From an uncultured Flavobacteriaceae bacterium (lineage in GTDB: Bacteria > Bacteroidota > Bacteroidia > Flavobacteriales > Flavobacteriaceae): a stretch of 9,851 nucleotides of DNA. Positions 1 through 7,013 of this stretch are shown piece by piece (position 1 is the first letter of the stretch; the number at the start of each line of letters is the position of its first letter). The position numbers and the translations under genes are program-made. A model generated the notes under the pieces. It did not search any database. It was not told the DNA's origin and saw only the letters and a list, made by a program, of their open reading frames with translations. The stretch is from the NCBI GenBank assembly GCA_913031655.1, contig CAJWFY010000052.1, positions 1-9,851 on the forward strand, in the 5' to 3' direction.

Positions 1-52
1 AGGCAAACACCAATAAAAAAGACGACAGAATTCTTAAGAATTTTGTTTTCAT
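1..52 (-). CDS. Start of an exported protein, probably SusC-like TonB-dependent receptor (partial, runs off window)
   Basis: Reading leftward from an ATG at 52-50, 17 codons stay open to the window edge and give MKTKFLRILSSFLLVFA. This is a basic n-region (K2, K4, R7) followed by a hydrophobic core, so it is the front of a Sec signal peptide. The sequence shows only that much. The style of leader is common on flavobacterial SusC-type outer-membrane TonB-dependent receptors, and a SusC gene is the usual neighbour downstream of a Y_Y_Y/LuxR regulator on the same strand. The SusC identity is therefore inferred from context. A -7 box and phased repeats lie upstream at 119-200. It could equally be another secreted protein; the body of the gene is missing. 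Confidence 0.6.
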   Translation of the reverse strand, partial: MKTKFLRILSSFLLVFA

Positions 53-118
53 AAAATGATATTGTTTATAAATTAAACTTAACATTTATAAATTATTAAT
101 ATTAATAAATAACCTGTA

Positions 119-126
119 CAAATTTA
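119..126 (-). promoter_or_regulatory. Putative -7 promoter element for the SusC-like gene
   Basis: On the minus strand the octamer TAAATTTG matches the Bacteroidota -7 consensus TAnnTTTG exactly. Transcription would start near 112 and leave a leader of about 60 nt before the ATG at 52. No clear -33 TTG is seen at the usual spacing, which would suit an activator-dependent promoter. The DNA is very AT-rich, so one exact octamer is modest evidence. Confidence 0.4.
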
Positions 127-200
127 TTATATTGTCGATATACCCACCCGAATGTTATTATATTGATAAATTATAGAGTATAAAAAGGGGGATTGATAAA
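124..200. repeat. Three phased ATTG(TC)GATA/ATTGATAAA repeats upstream of the SusC-like gene
   Basis: On the plus strand, TTATTATATTG occurs at 124-134 and again at 155-165, 31 bp apart. Its tail belongs to a looser motif present three times: ATTGTCGATA at 131-140, ATTGATAAA at 162-170 and ATTGATAAA at 192-200. Start-to-start distances are 31 and 30 bp, close to three helical turns, so all copies face the same side of the DNA. GC-rich patches lie between the copies (CCCACCCG at 143-150, GGGGG at 187-191), which stand out in this AT-rich gap. The copy nearest the gene abuts the -7 box at 119-126. This looks like a regulator-binding array. The membrane regulator encoded at 288-3101 is the obvious candidate, which is inference. 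Confidence 0.4.
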
Positions 201-209
201 AAACTATAG

Positions 210-252
210 AAAAAAAAATTATAAAAAATTAGCTACATGACTAAATGTATAG
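210..252 (-). terminator. Putative intrinsic terminator after the regulator gene
   Basis: About 36 nt past the regulator stop codon, the minus strand can form a short hairpin at 252-233. CTA(T)ACAT pairs with ATGTAG, with one bulged T and a six-base loop. Two T-runs follow, at 228-223 (six) and 218-210 (nine). The stem is AT-rich and weak, but the U-rich tail is long. It would separate the regulator transcript from the SusC-like gene. Confidence 0.4.
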
Positions 253-287
253 GTAATGTAAAGTTATTTATAGAAATTTATAAATTA

Positions 288-3101
288 TTATAAACTTAGT
301 AAATGATCCGTAAGACCCTCATTATGCGTTAGATTCATTTTTTTTCGGAGCCTATATCGCTTAATCTCTACACTGCTTAAAGAAATATTCAGTAAAGGTG
401 CAATATCTTTGGAAGAAAGGTTTAAACGCAAATATGCGCATAATCTTAAGTCATTATTTGTAAGTGAAGGGTGTGTTTCTTTAACTTTTTTTAGAAAATC
501 TTTATCAGCATTATTAAAAGCTTCTTCAAAAAACTTCCAATCATCTTTATTATTGAGGTTTTTATCAATCATCTTAATTACAGAAAAAATCTTTTCATTA
601 GATTCAATTTGTTTTAAGTCTAATTTAATCTTACTTAAGAATTGATTCTTCTTTATCATACTCATAGTTGAGACAGCAAGCTCTCTATTCTTTCCAACAA
701 TATCATCTTGTAACTTGTTGTTTTCAATAGACATAAGGGCTTGTTTTTTTTCAATTTCTTTTAATTCTAGTTTACTTTTGTTAATTCTAATTATTTTTTC
801 TTCTTTCTGTCTGTAAAATTTAACATAAGTTTTATTGACGAAAAAGATTATTATTCCTAACATCAAAATGTAATTTGCAATCATAAAACTTGATAAATAC
901 CATGGAGGCTGAATGGAGAACATAAATACACTTTCATCTGACGACGATACACCACCATAATACGAACGCACATAAAATTCGTAATCACCAGGCTTTAAGT
1001 TATTAAAAGAAACTTCTGAATCCTCGGTTAAAGGACTCCACTTATCTAAATAACCCTTTAAATAATACTGATACTCAACTGTCTGGAATTTTTGATAATT
1101 TCTGGAATTGAAAATAATTTTGATATTATTGAATTTGTATTCTAGTTCGGCAGCTTCTGCTGTTTTAAGAAAAATAGATGGTTTGCTAATCTCATTGACT
1201 TCAATTTTTTCAATTTGTATTTTTGGGATATCTTGTGAATATGAATCTAAATTAAAATCTATATATCCATTATTAGTCCCTATTATATAATGTTGGTCTT
1301 TAGTTTTTGAAATATTCTCAAATACTGTCTTTCTTAAATTTTCAGGAAATAAAATAGATTTAATTTTTCTTTCATTAGATACAAAATCTTTAATAATGTA
1401 ATGCATATAACTTTTTGAAAACATCCATAATTTTTTGTCATCATCATTAATTATAATTCCATTTATTAGTTCTTTTGAAGATAATTCTGAAAGTAAAGTG
1501 TCTTTTTTGAAACTATCAGAATTGTTATTAAATTTATAAAACCCTTTATCATAATTATAATAAATCTCTTCATCGAATTTGCCTAAGCTGACATTTCCAC
1601 CTATTGAAACTGAAGTGTCTGTTTTGACATTTAATAACTCTCGAAAATCTTTAGAAAATGAAAGAATGTATACGCCCTTATACCCATGACTTACAATTAT
1701 TTTATTGTTTTTTGTAATTTCAAATAGTCTTGAAGAAGTGTCAAAGCCTTCTATTTTGTTTCGAACCTTCCATCTATTATTTAATTTTTCTAAAATTTTA
1801 AAACCATAATAACTTCCCTCTATTATTAAATTAGAAGAATTAGGAAGCGTTTTGAAAGCCCAGCTTCCAGCAGTCCCTTCAATCTTAAAGGCTTTGTTCT
1901 GGTAAACCTGAAACGATCCTTCATTGTGTCCGCAGAATAGCTGATTGTGTAAAACTGTTAAATTCCAAACTTGACCCGAGGTGTTTTCTATTATTTTAAA
2001 AGAATCAGTAGAATTGTATTTTTTATAAAAAAGTCCTTGGTTAGTCCCAATGTAAAGAAAATCTCCAAAATGCTTAGAAGCATATACAGTTCCTAAAACT
2101 CCATCATCATCATTAAAGGCTTGAAAAGGAGATGTACTGTTTATTACTGAAATACCATTATCTAAACCCAACCAAATGTTAGAGTTTAAATCTTCGAAAA
2201 CAGATAAAACAGTATTGTTTCCAATCCCTCTTGATTTGTCAATTGAATTTAAATAAGCACCTTTCTGATCCAGTAAAATAATCCCCTGTCCTACAGTACC
2301 TATCGCAAAGCTCTTATCTACTAGCCTAATGGCACTATAAACTGCTGTTCCTTTTTTTAAAGGGTTAGAAGGAATATTCCAAGGCAACAAAATTCCATTT
2401 GGATATAACTCAAAAAACTCTAACTCGTCAGTTATTAAAAGAAGATTTTTATTGTTCTTAAACATACTAACGACATGAATAGAATTCTTATTGTTGATAA
2501 GCCTAGGGTCATTTGACAAAAGCAATTTATCTCCATCTACAAAAGCATATAAACCAGATTTTAAAGTAAAATACAAAGTTGAACCTACTACAAAAGAATT
2601 AGAAATAACCTCATTAGGGTCGAAAAATTCAATTTTTCCTGACAGCTTATTATACATTATTAACCTTGTTAATGATTGAAAAACAACCCAATCATCATAA
2701 TCTAATACATCCCAAAACTCCTCATCAGTATCAATAATTAAATTTGATTTTTCAACTAAAGAGGTATAAACATATATTCCCTTATTAGTTTTGTCCCAAT
2801 ATCCAAAGTCCTGAAATGCACCTGTATAAATCCTGTCATTAATTGATTTAACGGAACGAATAATAGATCCATTTTTAGAAAAAAACATATTCCATTTAGA
2901 TCCGTTAAAAGTTAAAAGCCCTTGATTATTAGCAACAAATATTTCTTTATCCTTAGACTGGGTAATCATCCAGTTTTGATTTGCTCCATTATAATCTTTA
3001 GGCAAATAAGATTGTATAGGTGGTAATAACTGAGAATGCAAGCTAAAAGAGAGCAAGCATAAAAATAAAAAGACATTTAAATATCGCTGATAATGAATCA
3101 C
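288..3101 (-). CDS. Membrane-spanning sensor-regulator: propeller, Y_Y_Y, TM, coiled coil, LuxR-type HTH
   Basis: A one-protein transmembrane transcription factor of 937 residues, of the kind that controls glycan-use loci in Flavobacteriia. In order: signal peptide (about 1-23), a long beta-propeller-type periplasmic region (about 30-630, with unit-like segments such as NIWLGLDNGISVI at 309-320 and FLYIGTNQGLFY at 348-359), a Y_Y_Y domain (about 672-732), one TM helix (about 736-757), a charged coiled coil (about 762-835) and a LuxR/GerE-like HTH (about 878-937, with LSSKDIAPLLNIS and SVEIKRYRLRKKM). No histidine-kinase or receiver domain is present, so a periplasmic signal would have to pass through the helix directly to the DNA-binding end. 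The start is GTG at 3101. An in-frame TAA lies directly before it, no ATG is available, and the signal peptide begins at once. Target genes are inferred, probably the SusC-like gene downstream. Family assignment is firm; the ligand is unknown. Confidence 0.9.
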   Translation of the reverse strand: MIHYQRYLNVFLFLCLLSFSLHSQLLPPIQSYLPKDYNGANQNWMITQSKDKEIFVANNQGLLTFNGSKWNMFFSKNGSIIRSVKSINDRIYTGAFQDFGYWDKTNKGIYVYTSLVEKSNLIIDTDEEFWDVLDYDDWVVFQSLTRLIMYNKLSGKIEFFDPNEVISNSFVVGSTLYFTLKSGLYAFVDGDKLLLSNDPRLINNKNSIHVVSMFKNNKNLLLITDELEFFELYPNGILLPWNIPSNPLKKGTAVYSAIRLVDKSFAIGTVGQGIILLDQKGAYLNSIDKSRGIGNNTVLSVFEDLNSNIWLGLDNGISVINSTSPFQAFNDDDGVLGTVYASKHFGDFLYIGTNQGLFYKKYNSTDSFKIIENTSGQVWNLTVLHNQLFCGHNEGSFQVYQNKAFKIEGTAGSWAFKTLPNSSNLIIEGSYYGFKILEKLNNRWKVRNKIEGFDTSSRLFEITKNNKIIVSHGYKGVYILSFSKDFRELLNVKTDTSVSIGGNVSLGKFDEEIYYNYDKGFYKFNNNSDSFKKDTLLSELSSKELINGIIINDDDKKLWMFSKSYMHYIIKDFVSNERKIKSILFPENLRKTVFENISKTKDQHYIIGTNNGYIDFNLDSYSQDIPKIQIEKIEVNEISKPSIFLKTAEAAELEYKFNNIKIIFNSRNYQKFQTVEYQYYLKGYLDKWSPLTEDSEVSFNNLKPGDYEFYVRSYYGGVSSSDESVFMFSIQPPWYLSSFMIANYILMLGIIIFFVNKTYVKFYRQKEEKIIRINKSKLELKEIEKKQALMSIENNKLQDDIVGKNRELAVSTMSMIKKNQFLSKIKLDLKQIESNEKIFSVIKMIDKNLNNKDDWKFFEEAFNNADKDFLKKVKETHPSLTNNDLRLCAYLRLNLSSKDIAPLLNISLSSVEIKRYRLRKKMNLTHNEGLTDHLLSL

Positions 3102-3128
3102 TTATCTATTTTAATCAATAGTTAGGTG

Positions 3129-3136
3129 CAAACTTA
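3129..3136 (-). promoter_or_regulatory. Putative -7 promoter element for the regulator gene
   Basis: TAAGTTTG on the minus strand matches TAnnTTTG exactly and lies 27 bp before the GTG start, giving a leader of roughly 20 nt. No convincing -33 TTG is seen. It lies in the 82-bp gap after the symporter gene, so the regulator probably has its own promoter rather than depending only on readthrough. Confidence 0.4.
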
Positions 3137-3183
3137 TAATAAATTAAATTAATAAAATAAAAACTATAATGTATAGGCGTAAA

Positions 3184-4854
3184 CTACCAGAGTAATGCAT
3201 ATAAAAAAGCGGTAATTATACAAATAATCATAGCGGCAATATTAAAACTTGGAGATGTTTCAAATAATTTTTTAGATAATTCGATTCCTTTAGGATTATT
3301 CTTATTCCCTTCAAGGTAACTTATCAAAAATATAATAAACAGAGTAGTCAATAAAGTAATTCCCATCTGGTTCATGAACGGAACATCCGTAAACAACCAA
3401 TTTGAAGGTGCCACTTTAAAGTACATTGCTACTGGAATCGATGAAATTACTCCAAAAATAGCCGCGTTATTTGTTGCTTTTTTATAAAATAAACCCATGA
3501 GAAAAACAGCTAATATTCCAGGACTAACCACTCCTGTGTATTCTTGAATAAATTGAAAAACCTCACCTAAATTGCCTAGTCCTGGCGCAATCACCATAGC
3601 TATGATTAAAGCAACCAAACCAGAAAGTCTTCCGACTTTAACAGTTTGTTTATCAGTAGCTTTTTTATTTATAAGTGATTTATAAATATCCATTGTAAAT
3701 ATAGTTGAAGTTGAGTTTAACATCGAAGCCAAAGAAGAAACAATAGCAGCTGCAAGTGCAGCCAATATAAGCCCTAAAAATCCAGATGGAATAAAGTTTT
3801 TAATTAACCACGGCGCTGCATTATCGTTTGCTATAAGACCATTTTCTCCGATAAATATTTGATCTATTGTTTCTGGATTAAAAGCACCAGATGGATCTAA
3901 ATTCATTACATATGCAACAATACCTGGAACCACGACTATTAACGGCATTAACAGTTTTAGAAAAGCAGCAAAAGCTATTCCTTTCTGCCCTTCTCTAAGG
4001 TTTTTTGCTGCTAATGTTCTTTGAATTATATATTGATTAAAACCCCAATAATATAGATTTGCTACCCACATTCCCCCAACTAGAACTCCAATTCCAGGGA
4101 GATTGTTCCATGTGTCCTCTCCATTAGTATTAATTATTTCACCTTTAGAAACAATCATTGTAAACCTTTCTGGCACTGTATTATAAACATGACTTAATCC
4201 ATCAAAAAAACTTCCACTTTCTGTTACATTTGTTAAAGCAAAATAAGTCATCATTAAGCCTCCAAAAATCAAAAGGACAACTTGTATAACGTCAGTCCAA
4301 GCGACTGCAGCTAGTCCTCCCCACAATGAATAGGCAGCAGCAAATAATCCAAGTCCCATAATACTTCCAAACAACAAGCTTCCATCTCCAGTTCCTATAA
4401 CAATATCTAAAGCTTTTGCCCCTAAGAATAGAACTGTAGTAAGATTAACAAATACAAAAAGTGAAATCCAAAAAATAGCTAATATGGTTTTTAAATTTGT
4501 ACTGAATCTTTTTTCAATAAATTCCGGGATTGTATAAAGTCCTTTCTCAATGAAAATAGGTAAAAAATATTTCCCAACAACAAGTAAAGTTATTGCAGCC
4601 ATCCACTCATAAGATGCAATAGCTAAACCTGCAGCAAACCCAGATCCATTCATCGCAACAAATTGCTCTGCTGAAATATTAGCAGCTATAAGCGAGGCTC
4701 CGATTGCCCACCAAGGAAGCGACTTGCCAGCCAAGAAATAATCTTCTGCACTTTTAGCTTTTCCATCTTTTTCTCTAGAGACGTACAGTCCTATAAAAAG
4801 GATGATTAAAGAGTACGATATGAAAACAATAATATCAAGCGTTGAAATTCCCAT
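3184..4854 (-). CDS. Sodium/sugar symporter, SSS family, vSGLT-like
   Basis: An inner-membrane Na+-coupled solute importer of 556 residues, with about 14 hydrophobic helices as in the Vibrio galactose transporter vSGLT. The TM1 stretch IAANISAEQF (56-65) and the TM8 stretch IVSSLASMLNST (371-382) are near-identical to vSGLT as I remember it. By alignment from memory, the Na2-site residues correspond to A57, I60, S373 and S374. Sugar-site residues correspond to Q64, E83, N266, Y269, K300 and Q437, all conserved. The position of vSGLT S91 is A86 here. A glucose- or galactose-like hexose is therefore the likely cargo, but SSS specificity is hard to call from sequence. Start ATG at 4854. The gene lies upstream of the regulator on the same strand and diverges from the Rieske gene, with a palindrome between them. 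Sugar released by a polysaccharide locus would be a sensible substrate. Confidence 0.9.
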   Translation of the reverse strand: MGISTLDIIVFISYSLIILFIGLYVSREKDGKAKSAEDYFLAGKSLPWWAIGASLIAANISAEQFVAMNGSGFAAGLAIASYEWMAAITLLVVGKYFLPIFIEKGLYTIPEFIEKRFSTNLKTILAIFWISLFVFVNLTTVLFLGAKALDIVIGTGDGSLLFGSIMGLGLFAAAYSLWGGLAAVAWTDVIQVVLLIFGGLMMTYFALTNVTESGSFFDGLSHVYNTVPERFTMIVSKGEIINTNGEDTWNNLPGIGVLVGGMWVANLYYWGFNQYIIQRTLAAKNLREGQKGIAFAAFLKLLMPLIVVVPGIVAYVMNLDPSGAFNPETIDQIFIGENGLIANDNAAPWLIKNFIPSGFLGLILAALAAAIVSSLASMLNSTSTIFTMDIYKSLINKKATDKQTVKVGRLSGLVALIIAMVIAPGLGNLGEVFQFIQEYTGVVSPGILAVFLMGLFYKKATNNAAIFGVISSIPVAMYFKVAPSNWLFTDVPFMNQMGITLLTTLFIIFLISYLEGNKNNPKGIELSKKLFETSPSFNIAAMIICIITAFLYALLW

Positions 4855-4880
4855 GTTATTTAACTATTTGATTATAGATA

Positions 4881-4899
4881 ATTTAGATCAAGTCTAAAT
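4881..4899. promoter_or_regulatory. Palindrome between the symporter and Rieske genes, possible operator
   Basis: ATTTAGATCAAGTCTAAAT is a perfect inverted repeat with 7-bp arms (ATTTAGA/TCTAAAT) and a 5-bp centre. It lies 26 bp before the symporter ATG and 35 bp before the Rieske ATG. On the minus strand it covers TAGACTTG (4896-4889), a 7-of-8 match to the -7 consensus, so a bound dimer could block symporter transcription. The regulator that would bind is unknown. Confidence 0.4.
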
Positions 4900-4920
4900 C
4901 ATTTCAATAAAAATAATGCA

Positions 4921-4928
4921 TATTTTTG
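4921..4928 (+). promoter_or_regulatory. -7-like element directly before the Rieske gene
   Basis: TATTTTTG matches TAnnTTTG exactly but ends only 6 bp before the ATG at 4935. If it is used, transcription would begin at or next to the start codon and the mRNA would be leaderless or nearly so. The possible TTG start at 4926 would then lie inside the promoter and be untranscribed, which favours ATG 4935. No -33 TTG is evident. Confidence 0.3.
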
Positions 4929-4934
4929 AAAAAT

Positions 4935-5411
4935 ATGAAAAACAAAAGAAGAGATTTTTTAAAGAAAGTATGTCCCTCGGTTGCCCTTGCATTTTTTGGA
5001 GTAACTATGTTAGAAGCATGTTCATCTGGAGGTGAAGAAGAAGGTTCTTCATCAAATGGAGGTGGTAGTAATGATTCTAAGGGCTATACTGTGAGTGGGA
5101 GTACTGTAGTAATTGACTTGAATCACTCTACTTTCAACACTTTAAACAGCAGCGGTTGGATGAATTTTACAGCCCAAAACATGCTTCTTTTAAAAATAGA
5201 TTCCTCAACATACAGAGCTTTTACAAATAGTTGCCCACATCAAGGCGTACGTAATGCTTGGTCTTATAATACTTCTGAGGATAAGTTTAAGTGTAGTTCT
5301 CATGGCAATAGTTACCCTTCGGATTGTACAACCGCTGGTACTGCCGGTGGAGCTTTAAAATGTTTCACGGCTTCATACGCATCAAATAAACTCACAGTTA
5401 CTACTTCTTAA
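4935..5411 (+). CDS. Exported Rieske [2Fe-2S] lipoprotein
   Basis: A small redox protein of 158 residues, anchored outside the cytoplasm. The N-terminus carries a twin-arginine motif (KRRDFLKK, 4-11), a hydrophobic stretch and a lipobox LEAC with C29 as the lipidated cysteine. A Gly/Ser/Glu-rich linker (about 30-50) precedes the Rieske fold. Cluster ligands are C100-P-H102 and C120-S-S-H123, spaced as in Rieske domains. The extra cysteines that form the disulfide in bc1/b6f Rieske proteins are missing from both loops, so the site resembles ferredoxin or arsenite-oxidase-type Rieske proteins. C131 and C143 further on may form a different pair. Tat export fits a protein that folds with its cluster in the cytoplasm. 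ATG 4935 is preferred over TTG 4926 because it begins closer to the Tat motif and clears the -7-like box. The electron partner is not visible; it is the only plus-strand gene here. Confidence 0.88.
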   Translation: MKNKRRDFLKKVCPSVALAFFGVTMLEACSSGGEEEGSSSNGGGSNDSKGYTVSGSTVVIDLNHSTFNTLNSSGWMNFTAQNMLLLKIDSSTYRAFTNSCPHQGVRNAWSYNTSEDKFKCSSHGNSYPSDCTTAGTAGGALKCFTASYASNKLTVTTS

Positions 5412-5464
5412 CTTTATCAATTTTCACATCACTAGAATTACATACTAATCTAGACTAAAGTTAA
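5408..5464. terminator. Possible bidirectional hairpin between convergent Rieske and esterase genes
   Basis: TTAACTTTA (5408-5416) and TAAAGTTAA (5456-5464) are exact 9-bp inverted arms. Nested inside is a second hairpin, CTAG(A)ATTA (5432-5440) against TAATCTAG (5446-5453), with a 5-base loop and one bulge. The position between two converging stop codons fits a shared terminator. There is no clean T-run on either side and the pairs are mostly A-T, so stability is doubtful. Confidence 0.3.
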
Positions 5465-5481
5465 ATACTAGATCTATATAA

Positions 5482-6969
5482 CTATCTTATAATTCTTCTA
5501 TTAAAACTTAACGCTCCAATCTTATTATTTAAGCCTTTGATCCATGGACCGTTAAATACAGTATTTGTATTCAAATAATTTTTATTTGGTAACCAAGTGA
5601 TTGTTGAATATTTTTTATCACTTTTTAACTTAATTATAATTTGTTTGTCTTTTGAAATTATTCTCTTTACATCTCCAGCTAAAAGAGAAGAATTATTTTC
5701 CACACTAAAAAAAAACTGATCCTTTGTAAAATGTTTCAATCCATTTAGCTCTAGGGGTTCCTCAATTTCAATTGGCTGATCAAAAAATAATGTTATTTCT
5801 TTTTTCCCAGTGTAATAGACATTAATCAATTGAGGAGGAGTAATAACAGATGTTTGAGATTCTTTAAAAAAATCTCTAGAAACCAAAGGCAGTATTCGCT
5901 TAGCAAACTCTTTATAACCTTCATATGAAAAATGGCAACCATCGTGACCAACAATTCCTGTAGTAGACATTATTTCTATATAATCATAACGTTTTGAAAT
6001 TTGATTTTGAATTTCGCGCAATTCAGATTGAAAACCACCTCCACATCCTGGGTGTATTTGAAATAAATATATTTTTTCTAATCCTTTATAAACTCGTTTC
6101 CAATCCTTATTCAATCTGTCAAACTTATCGGCGTATGACAAATAGCGTTTGTTAGAATCTGATTCTCCTTGATGATAGAAAATAGCCTTAATTCCGTTCT
6201 TAAGACCTGCTTGATCTACTCTATAAGCTAACCTGCCAAAGCTAGTTTCTAGTGAAATTTTTTCAGGATATAGCATGTTTTCTGCAATAGTTGAAGAGCC
6301 GCTTCCTCCATTAATAATGCATACAGGTATTTGATGCTTCTCAACCAATAATTTTGCTAATTCCATTCCCCAAACTCCTACAGCATGTTGGATTTTAGTA
6401 GATCCGCCACCATTATATCCTTTTTCCCAACCCTCGCCTTTGCAGGTTTTACAATTCCCAGTTGCTAAACCCCATCTTATTTTTTTATCGTTATCGGAAT
6501 ATTTTTCATACCCAGTTTTTACTCCAAAACTTTTGCAAAATGGACTTGAGTAAGTTGACTGTAAACTGCTCCAATGAGAATTTGACTGTCCGGTAATAAT
6601 ATAAGCATCCCCACAAACTACATTATCCGCAACAAACGAAAGCTTCTCGACTCCGTCAGCATTGTGGTACAATTCAAATTTATACTGAACCAGACCTGCC
6701 GTAATTAGTAAAGAAAAATTAAATTTATTAGTCTCAACCTCAGGTATAATTTCATTATATAAAATTCCGTCTCTATAAACTTTTAAAATAAGTTTATTAA
6801 CCTTACTGTCTGCGCTTAGTGATCCAGAAAAAACAACAGATGCGTTATCATTTGTGTCGCGAGCATATAATTGGTTGTCCTCAGGGTATTGTTCAAGTTT
6901 TAACTGCTGAGTGTAAGAATTACTAACCAAAAAAATGAATAGAATAGCTGAAATAAGTTTAAAATTCAT
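5482..6969 (-). CDS. Secreted SASA/SGNH-type carbohydrate esterase (sialate O-acetylesterase-like)
   Basis: A 495-residue exported hydrolase that probably removes acetyl groups from glycans. A signal peptide (about 1-20) is followed by a beta-sandwich-like region (about 25-115). The SASA domain (about 118-365) has the nucleophile motif GQSN (127-130, S129), a glycine block GGSGSS (221-226), HQGES (266-270), and the catalytic D343-G-C-H346 near the end of the fold. This motif set is typical of sialate O-acetylesterase and related carbohydrate esterases. About 115 further residues at the C-terminus look beta-rich and end without a sorting domain I recognise. C173-K-T-C176 forms a CxxC in an insert between the first two motifs. 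The true substrate may be a plant or algal polysaccharide acetyl ester rather than sialate. The gene lies 44 bp after the tRNA on the same strand, with no clear promoter, and converges with the Rieske gene. Confidence 0.82.
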   Translation of the reverse strand: MNFKLISAILFIFLVSNSYTQQLKLEQYPEDNQLYARDTNDNASVVFSGSLSADSKVNKLILKVYRDGILYNEIIPEVETNKFNFSLLITAGLVQYKFELYHNADGVEKLSFVADNVVCGDAYIITGQSNSHWSSLQSTYSSPFCKSFGVKTGYEKYSDNDKKIRWGLATGNCKTCKGEGWEKGYNGGGSTKIQHAVGVWGMELAKLLVEKHQIPVCIINGGSGSSTIAENMLYPEKISLETSFGRLAYRVDQAGLKNGIKAIFYHQGESDSNKRYLSYADKFDRLNKDWKRVYKGLEKIYLFQIHPGCGGGFQSELREIQNQISKRYDYIEIMSTTGIVGHDGCHFSYEGYKEFAKRILPLVSRDFFKESQTSVITPPQLINVYYTGKKEITLFFDQPIEIEEPLELNGLKHFTKDQFFFSVENNSSLLAGDVKRIISKDKQIIIKLKSDKKYSTITWLPNKNYLNTNTVFNGPWIKGLNNKIGALSFNRRIIR

Positions 6970-7013
6970 AATATTTTTTATTTGATGTAATATAACAATC
7001 TAATTCTGTATTG

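Noticed and set aside
65..98. TTTATAAATTA repeated at 65-75 and 85-95, with a 15-mer shared with 276-290
   Set aside because: The motif is pure A/T in an extremely A/T-rich gap, so matches of this length are weak evidence. The exact 20-bp spacing is noted but not strong enough to call.
409..645. Plus-strand open frame of 78 codons inside the regulator gene
   Set aside because: It lies entirely opposite the HTH and coiled-coil coding region, whose domains are clear. It has no promoter or recognisable product. The open frames at 1108-1290 and 2491-2679 are rejected for the same reason.
4926..4934. TTG at 4926 as the start of the Rieske protein
   Set aside because: It adds only three residues, overlaps the -7-like box, and a good ATG follows at 4935 just before the Tat motif.
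6970..7013. Promoter for the esterase gene between it and the tRNA
   Set aside because: Only 44 bp, and no TAnnTTTG match is present on the minus strand. Readthrough from the tRNA or operon is as likely.
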